Assembly (NCBI RefSeq): GCF_026017845.1
Contig: NZ_CP100416.1
Location: forward strand, 7,839,199 to 7,903,198
Direction of reading: 5' to 3'
Origin: Amycolatopsis mediterranei
Lineage (GTDB): Bacteria; Actinomycetota; Actinomycetes; Mycobacteriales; Pseudonocardiaceae
DNA length: 64,000 nt
Part shown: positions 1 to 6,930 of the stretch, piece by piece
Numbering within the stretch: the first letter of the stretch is position 1
How the letters are laid out: the number at the start of each line of letters is the position of its first letter
Translations under genes and position numbers: made by a program
Notes under the pieces: generated by a model
What the model was told of the DNA's origin: nothing
The model's database searches: none
The model's input: the letters and a program-made list of their open reading frames with translations, nothing else

Positions 1-374
1 ACGACCAGCGCGAGGCGCCGATCACGCACCTGCAGCTGGCCGAGGCATCGCTGAAGATCGACCAGGCCGAGTTCCACAGCTACCGGGTCGCCGACCTGCT
101 CGACGCCAAGTCCGCGGCCGGCGAGCCGTGGAAGATCGAGGAGCGCGCCCGCGCCCGCGCCGAGGTCGGCGTCGTGTGCCAGCTCGCCAAGGAGGCCGTC
201 GACCTCCTCTTCGGGGCCAGCGGCGGTTCGTCGATCTACGAGTCGGTGGCCATCCAGCGCATCGCGCGCAACGTCACCACCGCCAACCTGCACGCGCTGA
301 TGTACCCGCCCACCGCGTTCGAGCTGTACGGGCGGGTGCTCGCGGGCCTCGAACCGAACACGCTCTACATCTGA
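1..374 (+). CDS. Acyl-CoA-dehydrogenase-like flavoprotein, C-terminal part (cut by window edge)
   Basis: The frame starts at base 3 and runs open to the TGA at 372-374, so the 5' part lies outside the window. The visible 123 residues are the C-terminal helical domain of an acyl-CoA dehydrogenase-type protein. The tail (GGSSIYES, then LEPNTLYI) aligns closely with the end of the complete protein at 9772-10950 (GGSSIFHD, LEPNTDYL), so the two are paralogues. Family members in antibiotic clusters are often FADH2-dependent hydroxylases (group D) rather than true dehydrogenases; such enzymes need a flavin reductase, and one is encoded at 18677-19249. The next gene starts 19 bp downstream, so they are probably co-transcribed. 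The substrate cannot be told from the sequence. Confidence 0.85.
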   Translation, partial: DQREAPITHLQLAEASLKIDQAEFHSYRVADLLDAKSAAGEPWKIEERARARAEVGVVCQLAKEAVDLLFGASGGSSIYESVAIQRIARNVTTANLHALMYPPTAFELYGRVLAGLEPNTLYI

Positions 375-393
375 TCCGCGCCGGGAGAAACCC

Positions 394-1935
394 ATGTACG
401 ACTACGTCATCGTCGGTGCGGGATCAGCGGGCTGCGTGCTCGCCGCGCGCCTGTCCGAAGATCCGGACGTCAAGGTCTGCCTGCTGGAAGCGGGCCCGGC
501 CGACAACGCCGAGAACATCCACGTGCCGTCGGCGTTCGCCACGCTGTTCCGCACCCGCTACGACTGGGACTACGACAGCCACGACGAGCCCGCGCTGAAC
601 GGACGGCGGGTGTTCCTGCCGCGCGGGCGCGTGCTCGGCGGGACGAGTTCGCTCAACGCGATGATCTACGCGCGCGGCAACCGGCTCGACTTCGACGAAT
701 GGGAGACGCCGGGCTGGACGTACGACGAAATCCTGCCGTACTTCAAGCGGTCCGAAGACAACGAGCGCGGCGCCGACGAGTTCCACGGGGCCGGCGGGCC
801 ACTGACCGTCTCCAATGGACGGTCGAACAACCCGAGCGCCCAGGCCTTCGTGGACGCCGCCGTCGAAGCGGGGCTGCCGGCCAACGACGACTTCAACGGG
901 AAGAACCAGGACGGCTTCGGGTTCTTCCAGGTGACCACGCGCGACGGGCGCCGGTGCAGCACGGCGGTGGCGTTCCTGCACCCCGTGCTGGGGCGGCCGA
1001 ACCTGACCGTCGAGACGAACTTCCAGGCGCACCGGGTGCTGATCGAGAACGGCCGCGCGGTGGGCGTCGCCGGGCAGCGGCTCGACGAAGAGCTGACGAT
1101 CCGCGCGGACCGGGAGGTCATCCTCTCGGCGGGCGCGTACAACTCGCCGCAGCTGCTGATGCTGTCCGGCGTCGGGCCGGCCGCGCAGCTGGGGATGCTC
1201 GGCATCCCGGTGGTGGCGGACCTGCCGGAGGTCGGGCAGAACCTGCAGGACCACGCGCTGGTGCCGCTGACCTTCACGCACTCGCAGCCGGTCAGCCTGC
1301 TGACCGCGATGGAACCGCAGAACATCCGGCGGTTCGTCGAGGAGGGCACCGGCCCGACCGCGTCGAACGGCCCGGAAGCGGGCGGGTTCGCGCGCACCCG
1401 GTCCGGCATCCCGGCCCCGGACGTGGAGTTCTTCGCGGCACCGATCATGTTCGTCGACAGCGGCCTGGCGTTCCCGACCGCGCACGCGATCTCCTGCGGA
1501 CCGGCGCTGCTGACCCCGGAAAGCCGGGGCAGCGTGACGCTCGCTTCGGCGGACCCGACGGCGAAACCGCGGATCGTGCACAACTACCTGCTCGAAGAAG
1601 CGGACATGGTGACCGCGGTCGAGGCGCTGCGGATGGGCCTGCACATCGCCCGGCAGCCCGCGATGCGGCCGTACACGGAGGAACTCTTCCGCGCTCCGGA
1701 ATCGGAGTCGGACCAGGACCTGCGCGCGTACGTCCGCCGCTGGACGCATTCGATCTTCCACGCTTCGGGCAGCTGCGCCATCGGCACCGTCGTCGACGCT
1801 TCCCTGCGCGTGCACGGCGTCGACGGCCTGCGGGTCGCCGACGCCTCGGTGATGCCGAAGGTCGGCCGCGGCCAGCCGAACGCGGCGGCCATCGCGATCG
1901 GCGAGAAAGCGGCCGACCTGATCAAGCACATTTGA
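394..1935 (+). CDS. GMC-family FAD oxidoreductase (choline-dehydrogenase-like)
   Basis: This 513-residue protein has the GMC N-terminal Rossmann motif (VIVGAGSAGCVLAARL, residues about 5-20), a second GMC signature (GRVLGGTSSLNAMIYARG, about 76-93), and the C-terminal catalytic segment with FHASGSCAIG and the RGQPNAAAIAIGE loop supplying the usual His and Asn. The family oxidises primary or secondary alcohols by hydride transfer to FAD. The start at 394 follows a GGGAGA ribosome-binding site. It sits between a flavoprotein gene and two SgcJ-like genes, so it probably oxidises a polyketide-core alcohol or a tailoring unit; the substrate is inference. It differs from the Cys-rich GMC protein at 27897-29549. 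Confidence 0.9.
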   Translation: MYDYVIVGAGSAGCVLAARLSEDPDVKVCLLEAGPADNAENIHVPSAFATLFRTRYDWDYDSHDEPALNGRRVFLPRGRVLGGTSSLNAMIYARGNRLDFDEWETPGWTYDEILPYFKRSEDNERGADEFHGAGGPLTVSNGRSNNPSAQAFVDAAVEAGLPANDDFNGKNQDGFGFFQVTTRDGRRCSTAVAFLHPVLGRPNLTVETNFQAHRVLIENGRAVGVAGQRLDEELTIRADREVILSAGAYNSPQLLMLSGVGPAAQLGMLGIPVVADLPEVGQNLQDHALVPLTFTHSQPVSLLTAMEPQNIRRFVEEGTGPTASNGPEAGGFARTRSGIPAPDVEFFAAPIMFVDSGLAFPTAHAISCGPALLTPESRGSVTLASADPTAKPRIVHNYLLEEADMVTAVEALRMGLHIARQPAMRPYTEELFRAPESESDQDLRAYVRRWTHSIFHASGSCAIGTVVDASLRVHGVDGLRVADASVMPKVGRGQPNAAAIAIGEKAADLIKHI

Positions 1936-2002
1936 GCAAGCACGAATCGAGAAAAGGACGATTCCGCCGCGCCGACAATTATCGTGGGAAGGCTCTCGGA
2001 TT

Positions 2003-2471
2003 AGGAGATCACTATGTCGGTGAGTGCTGAGGACAGGTTGTCCGACTACTACGGCCCGTTCACCAGTGAGCGGGAGAAGGAAGTCCTGGGTGTTCCGCTG
2101 CGCCTGGTCGGTGCGTGGGCGGAGAACTCGGCCGATGGTGTGGCCGAGGTGTTCACCGAGGACGGGATCCTGATCCTGCCGGGTGATGTGTACAAGGTCG
2201 GCCGGGATGAGATCCGGGCGTTCATGAAGGCCGCTTACGCGGGCCCGTTCAAGGGTTCCGGGGTGACCGGTCAGCCGGTCGACGTGCGGTTCGCGTCGGA
2301 CTCGGTGGCTTTGCTGCGCACCCACGGCGGGATCCTCGCCGCCGGTGAGACGGAGATCGACCCGGAACTGGCGGTCCGGTCGACCTGGGTGTGCGTGAAG
2401 AAGGACGGCGAGTGGTTCCTCGCCGGCTACCAGAACAGCCCCCGTGGCGCCGGCGCCACCCTTCGTTGGTA
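2003..2471 (+). repeat. Left arm of a 469-bp inverted repeat carrying an SgcJ-like gene
   Basis: Bases 2003-2471 match the reverse complement of 4166-4634 with a single difference found by eye (T at 2112 against the complement G of C4525, a silent GGT/GGG change). The match begins at the ribosome-binding site (AGGAGATCACT) and ends within the stop codon, TAG here and TAA in the partner. Flanking bases are unrelated at both ends. Confidence 0.93.
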
Positions 2472-2472
2472 G
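2014..2472 (+). CDS. SgcJ/EcaC-family NTF2-like protein, copy 1
   Basis: The product is 152 residues and identical in sequence to the protein from 4165-4623. It has the NTF2-like alpha+beta barrel pattern of the SgcJ/EcaC group: an early helix, AWAENSADGVAEVFTEDG, then GGILAAGETEIDPELAVRSTW near the C-terminus. SgcJ is encoded in the C-1027 enediyne cluster and is reported to be linked with enediyne polyketide formation, though its chemistry is not settled. The ATG at 2014 has AGGAG 7 bp upstream. A related gene (2497-2952) follows 24 bp later, and a strong terminator closes the unit. Confidence 0.88.
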   Translation: MSVSAEDRLSDYYGPFTSEREKEVLGVPLRLVGAWAENSADGVAEVFTEDGILILPGDVYKVGRDEIRAFMKAAYAGPFKGSGVTGQPVDVRFASDSVALLRTHGGILAAGETEIDPELAVRSTWVCVKKDGEWFLAGYQNSPRGAGATLRW

Positions 2473-2496
2473 TCACCTCACTCTAAGGAGAAACCC

Positions 2497-2952
2497 ATGC
2501 CAGGCAAGGCATCCGAACTGGTGGCAGGCGCCAAGAAGTGGGCCGCCAACTACGGCGACTTCCCCAACGGCGAGGAGGGCGCGATCCTCACGATTCCCCT
2601 GCGCGTCCGCGGCGCCTGGGACCGCAACGACCCCGAGCTGCTCGCCGAGGTCTTCACGGACAACGGCAGCATGCTCGTCGGCGACGAGCAGCTCAAGTCC
2701 CCGGCCGAGGTCCGCGAGTACATGAAGAAGGCCTTCGAAGGCGCCTACGCGGGTTCGCGTCTCGTGGAGACTCCGGTCGTCATCCGGAAGCTCTCCGAGA
2801 CCGTCGCCTTCGCCGTCACCAAGGGCGGGATCGTCCTCGCGGGCGAAACCGAAGTGGCCCCGGAGCGCGAGGTCCGCGCCACCTGGGTCATCGTCAAGGA
2901 CGGCGGGGACTGGAAGCTCCTCTCCCACCAGACCAGCCCCGTCGCCGGCTGA
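2497..2952 (+). CDS. SgcJ/EcaC-family NTF2-like protein, second type
   Basis: This 151-residue protein belongs to the same family as its neighbours but is clearly divergent. Shared features are the RGAWDRNDPELLAEVFTDNGS segment, a KSPAEVREYMKKAF helix and GGIVLAGETEVAPEREVRATW. It most resembles the minus-strand protein at 3680-4150, with which it shares the ending LLSHQTSP. The start has AAGGAGA upstream. It is the last gene of the plus-strand unit beginning before base 1. Different paralogues might act on different intermediates or form hetero-oligomers; nothing in the sequence decides this. Confidence 0.87.
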   Translation: MPGKASELVAGAKKWAANYGDFPNGEEGAILTIPLRVRGAWDRNDPELLAEVFTDNGSMLVGDEQLKSPAEVREYMKKAFEGAYAGSRLVETPVVIRKLSETVAFAVTKGGIVLAGETEVAPEREVRATWVIVKDGGDWKLLSHQTSPVAG

Positions 2953-2966
2953 CCCACCGCCCCACC

Positions 2967-2999
2967 CGAGGCCCCCTGCTCCCCGAGCAGGGGGCCTCG
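2967..2999 (+). terminator. Intrinsic terminator after the SgcJ-like pair
   Basis: A perfect stem of at least 14 bp (GAGGCCCCCTGCTC / GAGCAGGGGGCCTC) with a 3-base loop lies 15 bp after the stop codon at 2952. There is no U-tract, which is common in high-GC actinomycetes. It separates this plus-strand unit from the convergent minus-strand unit. Confidence 0.8.
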
Positions 3000-3073
3000 G
3001 CGCGCCCACCCGAGCCCGAGCCGCCGCACGCCGCCGGCCGGGGCCGCTCGGCTCGATCGCCGCCCACGCAAAA

Positions 3074-3101
3074 CGCTCGGCCGGGACAACCCAGCCGAGC
3101 G
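3074..3101 (-). terminator. Probable hairpin terminator for the minus-strand peroxiredoxin unit
   Basis: CGCTCGGC and GCCGAGCG form an 8-bp stem around a 12-base loop, about 100 bp beyond the minus-strand stop at 3203. It is weaker than the hairpin at 2967-2999. The space between 2999 and 3203 holds no gene that I can support. Confidence 0.45.
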
Positions 3102-3202
3102 CTTGACGGAACTCCTAGCCGAAGCCAGTTGATCACTTCTGTTGCGACGACCTCGGGAATCAGCCGAGCGCGAGGGGGTCGCTCGGCAGCGAGGAAAGCG
3201 GG

Positions 3203-3667
3203 TCAGCCGGCGAGGGCGGCGACCGCCTTCTTCCACCGGGTTTGGTCGCGGGCCTCGCGGGGGGACACCACTTCGGCGAAGCGGACGGTTCCGGTCCCGT
3301 CGATGAGGAAGGTGCCGCGGTTGGCCATCCCGCCCTGGTCGTTGAAGACGCCGTAGGACTGCGCGACGGCTCCGTGCGGCCAGAAGTCCGACAGGAGGGG
3401 GAACGTGAGGCCCTGCCGGTCCGCCCACGCCTTGAGGGTGAACGGCGTGTCCACCGAGACACCGACGACCTGGACGTTCTCGTCGGTGTAGCCCGCCAGT
3501 TCGTCGCGGACCTGGCAGATCTCACCCTCGCAGATGTGGCTGAACGCGAACGGGTAGAAGACCAGCAGCACCGGCCGGGTGCGCCACAGCTCGCTGAGCG
3601 TGACCGGGGTCCGGCCGGTGTCGGGGAGCGTGAAGTCCGGCGCCGCCGAACCGGTTTCGATCGCCAT
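3203..3667 (-). CDS. Peroxiredoxin (AhpE/Bcp-like redoxin)
   Basis: The 154-residue protein has a thioredoxin-fold redoxin start (GSAAPDFTLPD), the peroxidatic region YPFAFSHIC with Cys46, a second Cys at 51, and VVGVSVDTPFTLKAWA. Members reduce hydroperoxides with a peroxidatic cysteine; the AFxxxC form resembles actinobacterial AhpE proteins. It is the last gene of a minus-strand unit with two SgcJ-like genes, 12 bp after the stop of 3680-4150. In this cluster it may protect against reactive oxygen from enediyne chemistry or flavoenzymes, which is inference. Confidence 0.88.
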   Translation of the reverse strand: MAIETGSAAPDFTLPDTGRTPVTLSELWRTRPVLLVFYPFAFSHICEGEICQVRDELAGYTDENVQVVGVSVDTPFTLKAWADRQGLTFPLLSDFWPHGAVAQSYGVFNDQGGMANRGTFLIDGTGTVRFAEVVSPREARDQTRWKKAVAALAG

Positions 3668-3679
3668 GAGAAGCCTCCC

Positions 3680-4150
3680 TCATCCCTTGAGCGGGCTGGT
3701 CTGGTGCGAGAGCAGCCGGAGCCCGTCGCCGGTCTGCACCACGATCCAGGTGACGCGGACCTGACGCTCGGGAGCCGTCTCGGTCTCGCCGTCCAGCAGG
3801 ATGCCGCCCTGGCTGATGATCATCGCGGTGGTGTCGTCGAGGAACCGGACGGCCAGCGGCCAGCCGCGGACGCGCGCGCCGCGGAAGGGGCCTTCGAAGC
3901 CCGCCTTCATGTACTCGCGGATCTGCTCGCGGCTGGTGAGCTGCTCGTCCTTCATCAGCAGGCTGCCGTTGTCGGTGAAGGTGTCGGCGAAGAAGTCGGC
4001 GTCGTTGCGCTCCCAGCCCTCCTGGATGCGCATCGCGACGGTCAGCACGGCCTTCTCGTCGTCGCCGGTGAACTCGCGGTAGTACGAGGTGTCCTCTTCG
4101 ATGCCCGCGGCGGCCAAGATCGCCGACGCGTCGCCCCACGCTGAAGCCAT
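3680..4150 (-). CDS. SgcJ/EcaC-family NTF2-like protein, third type
   Basis: This 156-residue product has an extended N-terminus before the conserved core (QEGWERNDADFFADTFTDNG, then GGILLDGETETAPERQVRVTW) and ends LLSHQTSPLKG. It pairs with the protein at 2497-2952 more closely than with the identical copies at the repeat ends. The ATG at 4150 is chosen because GGAGACGATCACC precedes it directly. It lies 14 bp after the copy-2 gene and just before the peroxiredoxin gene, so the three are one operon. Function is as for SgcJ, unresolved. Confidence 0.86.
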   Translation of the reverse strand: MASAWGDASAILAAAGIEEDTSYYREFTGDDEKAVLTVAMRIQEGWERNDADFFADTFTDNGSLLMKDEQLTSREQIREYMKAGFEGPFRGARVRGWPLAVRFLDDTTAMIISQGGILLDGETETAPERQVRVTWIVVQTGDGLRLLSHQTSPLKG

Positions 4151-4164
4151 GGTGATCGTCTCCT

Positions 4165-4623
4165 TTACCAACGAAGGGTGGCGCCGGCGCCACGGGGGCT
4201 GTTCTGGTAGCCGGCGAGGAACCACTCGCCGTCCTTCTTCACGCACACCCAGGTCGACCGGACCGCCAGTTCCGGGTCGATCTCCGTCTCACCGGCGGCG
4301 AGGATCCCGCCGTGGGTGCGCAGCAAAGCCACCGAGTCCGACGCGAACCGCACGTCGACCGGCTGACCGGTCACCCCGGAACCCTTGAACGGGCCCGCGT
4401 AAGCGGCCTTCATGAACGCCCGGATCTCATCCCGGCCGACCTTGTACACATCACCCGGCAGGATCAGGATCCCGTCCTCGGTGAACACCTCGGCCACACC
4501 ATCGGCCGAGTTCTCCGCCCACGCCCCGACCAGGCGCAGCGGAACACCCAGGACTTCCTTCTCCCGCTCACTGGTGAACGGGCCGTAGTAGTCGGACAAC
4601 CTGTCCTCAGCACTCACCGACAT
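4165..4623 (-). CDS. SgcJ/EcaC-family NTF2-like protein, copy 2 (identical to copy 1)
   Basis: The 152-residue sequence is identical to that of 2014-2472 and is encoded by the opposite arm of the inverted repeat. The stop is TAA rather than TAG, because the arms diverge after the second base of the stop codon. The same AGGAG site precedes the ATG, but the promoter side is unrelated to that of copy 1, so the two copies are probably expressed from different promoters. It leads a minus-strand operon with a third-type SgcJ-like gene and a peroxiredoxin. Confidence 0.88.
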   Translation of the reverse strand: MSVSAEDRLSDYYGPFTSEREKEVLGVPLRLVGAWAENSADGVAEVFTEDGILILPGDVYKVGRDEIRAFMKAAYAGPFKGSGVTGQPVDVRFASDSVALLRTHGGILAAGETEIDPELAVRSTWVCVKKDGEWFLAGYQNSPRGAGATLRW

Positions 4624-4634
4624 AGTGATCTCCT
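4166..4634 (-). repeat. Right arm of the 469-bp inverted repeat
   Basis: Reverse complement of 2003-2471 with one mismatch (4525). The arms are separated by about 1.7 kb containing one SgcJ-like gene on each strand and a peroxiredoxin gene. No transposase gene or short terminal repeat was seen at the arm boundaries. Confidence 0.93.
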
Positions 4635-4700
4635 TTTCTGTTACCAGTTATCACTGTCCCGCACCGGGGCGTACGAAGATTCCTTTCCATTGCGAACTAA

Positions 4701-4730
4701 AGGGGCCGGGACGAAAACGTCCCGGCCCCT
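4701..4730 (-). terminator. Strong intrinsic terminator downstream of the DUF899 gene
   Basis: A perfect 13-bp stem (AGGGGCCGGGACG / CGTCCCGGCCCCT) with an AAAA loop lies 12 bp past the stop at 4743. The 65 bp between it and the repeat arm must hold the promoter for the 4623 gene. Confidence 0.82.
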
Positions 4731-4742
4731 CGCGAAGAAACG

Positions 4743-5393
4743 TCAGTATTCGTCGCGCGGACGCCACCACTGGTACGGCGCGCTCTGCGGCCAGCCCTCC
4801 GGCGAGTCCTCCCAGAACTCCTGGCGCCCGTACGGGGTCAGGTCCAGCAGGTTGAGGTCCAGCCGCAGCTTGTCCAGGCCGCGAGCACCGGTGAAGTACG
4901 TCCGGTACACCTTCTCGCCGTCGCGCAGGAACACGCTCAGCGTCGAGCCGGCGCCGGCACCGCAGTCGTCGTTGAACTCCTGATCGCACGACAGCCACTT
5001 CAGCGGCCAGCCCATGCGCTCCCGGTACTCCTGCAGCTGCGCCTGCGGCGCGGGCGAGACCAGCACCAGCCGGGTGTCGCGCTGCTCCAGGTGCTCCAGG
5101 TGCGGCAGGTTGTCCGCCACCGCGGAACAGCCGGGGCACCGGTGGTCCGACCCGGCCTCCATCATGAAGTGGTAGACGATCAGCTGGCGCTGCCCGTCGA
5201 ACAGGTCGGCCAGCCCGACCTTCTCGCCGGCGGCCGTGACGAACACGTAGTCCTTTTCGAAGGCGACCATCGGCTGACGGCGGCGCTCGGCGGCCAGCGC
5301 GTCGAGGATGCGCGTGACCTCCTTTTCGCGCGCCAGCAGCTTTTCGTGAGCGATCTGCCACTCTTGCGGTGACACGATCTTGGGAAGGCTCAT
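4743..5393 (-). CDS. DUF899 thioredoxin-like protein
   Basis: The 216-residue protein matches the DUF899 family: an N-terminal helix with EWQIAHEKLLAREKE, a thioredoxin-like core with the HRCPGCS motif (Cys86 and Cys89), RLVLVSPAPQAQLQEYRERMGW, and a late VFLRDGEKVYRTYFT segment. The role of the family is unknown; the CxxC motif suggests redox activity. It follows the aldehyde dehydrogenase gene (stop at 5415) by 21 bp on the same strand. A divergent relative without the cysteines is encoded at 42790-43290. Confidence 0.87.
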   Translation of the reverse strand: MSLPKIVSPQEWQIAHEKLLAREKEVTRILDALAAERRRQPMVAFEKDYVFVTAAGEKVGLADLFDGQRQLIVYHFMMEAGSDHRCPGCSAVADNLPHLEHLEQRDTRLVLVSPAPQAQLQEYRERMGWPLKWLSCDQEFNDDCGAGAGSTLSVFLRDGEKVYRTYFTGARGLDKLRLDLNLLDLTPYGRQEFWEDSPEGWPQSAPYQWWRPRDEY

Positions 5394-5414
5394 TTGTCCT
5401 CTCCTCGAGGCAAT

Positions 5415-6860
5415 TCAGGTTGCCTTGTGCAGGTAGATCGATTTGTAGTGGAAGAACGTGTCGAAGCCCTCGGGTCCCAGCTCGCGGCCGAGCCCGCTGG
5501 CCTTGACACCGCCGAACGGCGCGCCCAGGTCGAGGTCGTAGTAGTTCACCCCGACGCTGCCCGAGCGCACCCGCCTGGCCACGGCGATCCCTTCGTCCAC
5601 ATCGGACGTCCAGATCGTGCCGCCCAGGCCGTATTCGGAGTCGTTGGCGATCGCGACGGCCTCATCGACATCACGGTACGGGATCACCGCGAGCACCGGC
5701 CCGAAGATCTCTTCACGCGCAATGGGGTCGCTGTTGTCCACGTCGGCGAAGACGGTCGGCCGGACGTACCAGCCCCGCTCCTGCTCCGCCGGAACGCCGC
5801 CGGCCACCAGCCGCGCGCCGCTGCGCTGCCCGAGCCGGACGTAGGACTCGACGCGCTCGCGGTGCCGCGAGCTGACCATCGGGCCGATTTGCGTCGTGCG
5901 GTCGAGCGGGTCGCCGATCTTCAAGGCCTTCGCCAACCCGGCGACCGCGTCGACCACCTCGTCGTAGCGGGACCGCGGCGCCAGGATCCGCGTCGAGAGG
6001 TAGCAGGCCTGCCCGCTGTTGAGCAACGCGCACGATGCCAGCCCCTGCGTGGTGGCGACGAGGTCGGCGTCGTCGAGCACGATGGCGGCCGATTTCCCGC
6101 CCAGCTCCAGGGTCACCGGCCGCAGCAGCCTGCCGCAGATCTCGCCGACCTTGCGCCCGGCCGCGGTCGAGCCGGTGAACGCGACGCGGTCGACGCCCGG
6201 GTGCGACACCAGGTGCTCGCCGATCTCCGCGCCACCGGTGACGACGTTCAGCACACCCGGCGGCAGACCCGCCCGATCGGCCGCGGCGGCCAGTTCCAGC
6301 GCGCCGAACACCGTCTCCGGCGCGGGCTTGAGGACCACCGTGCACCCCGCGGCGAGCGCGGGCGCGACGGTGAACATGGTGATGGGCTGGGGGAAGTTCC
6401 ACGGCACGACCACCGCGACCACCCCGACCGGCTCGCGCCGGACGATGGTCTCGCCCATCCCGTCGAACCGTTCGCGCCGGTCCTCCACGACGGTCCGCCG
6501 GGCCAGCCCCGCGTGGTAGCGGAGCAGCCCGATCGGCGCGCCGCCCTCGCTGGGCAGCGCGATCGAGATCGGCGTTCCATTTTGGACGGACGTGGCCGTG
6601 GCCCGCTCCGGGACGTTCTTCTCCAGCTGGATCGCGAAGCGCTCCAGCAGTTCCGCTCGCTCCTCGACCGGGAGGCCGGTCCACGACGGGGTGCCGAACG
6701 CACGGCGCGCCGCGGCGACCGCGGCGTCCACATCGGACTCCGAGGCGAGCGGCGTGCTGCCGTTGCGCTCCCCGTCGGCGGGCGAGATCGCCGCGACCGT
6801 GCCGCGACCGGGTCTGCGCCATTCGCCGTCGACGTACAGGGCGAGGTAGTCGTAACTCAT
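5415..6860 (-). CDS. NAD(P)-dependent aldehyde dehydrogenase
   Basis: This 481-residue enzyme has the full ALDH pattern: VVPWNFP in the cofactor domain, FTGSTAAGRKV, the catalytic-glutamate motif LELGGKS, the catalytic-cysteine motif NSGQACY, and EEIFGPVLAV. It oxidises an aldehyde to the acid using NAD or NADP. Placed among enediyne tailoring genes, it may act with a GMC alcohol oxidase in making a side unit; the substrate is not evident. The start ATG is 70 bp from the MFS stop at 6931, with a hairpin between them. Confidence 0.92.
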   Translation of the reverse strand: MSYDYLALYVDGEWRRPGRGTVAAISPADGERNGSTPLASESDVDAAVAAARRAFGTPSWTGLPVEERAELLERFAIQLEKNVPERATATSVQNGTPISIALPSEGGAPIGLLRYHAGLARRTVVEDRRERFDGMGETIVRREPVGVVAVVVPWNFPQPITMFTVAPALAAGCTVVLKPAPETVFGALELAAAADRAGLPPGVLNVVTGGAEIGEHLVSHPGVDRVAFTGSTAAGRKVGEICGRLLRPVTLELGGKSAAIVLDDADLVATTQGLASCALLNSGQACYLSTRILAPRSRYDEVVDAVAGLAKALKIGDPLDRTTQIGPMVSSRHRERVESYVRLGQRSGARLVAGGVPAEQERGWYVRPTVFADVDNSDPIAREEIFGPVLAVIPYRDVDEAVAIANDSEYGLGGTIWTSDVDEGIAVARRVRSGSVGVNYYDLDLGAPFGGVKASGLGRELGPEGFDTFFHYKSIYLHKAT

Positions 6861-6886
6861 GGGACCTTCTCCATCCCGGGGAAAGG

Positions 6887-6915
6887 CCCCGGCGGACCAC
6901 GGGGGTCCGCCGGGG
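6887..6915 (-). terminator. Hairpin between MFS and aldehyde dehydrogenase genes
   Basis: CCCCGGCGGACC and GGTCCGCCGGGG form a perfect 12-bp stem with a 5-base loop. It lies 16 bp past the MFS stop and just before the ALDH start, so it can end the MFS transcript or attenuate read-through. Confidence 0.7.
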
Positions 6916-6930
6916 CTCGCGAGCGCCGGC

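Noticed and set aside
2003..4634. Composite transposon or IS-flanked segment
   Set aside because: No transposase gene, terminal inverted repeats of IS type or target-site duplications are visible at the arm edges.
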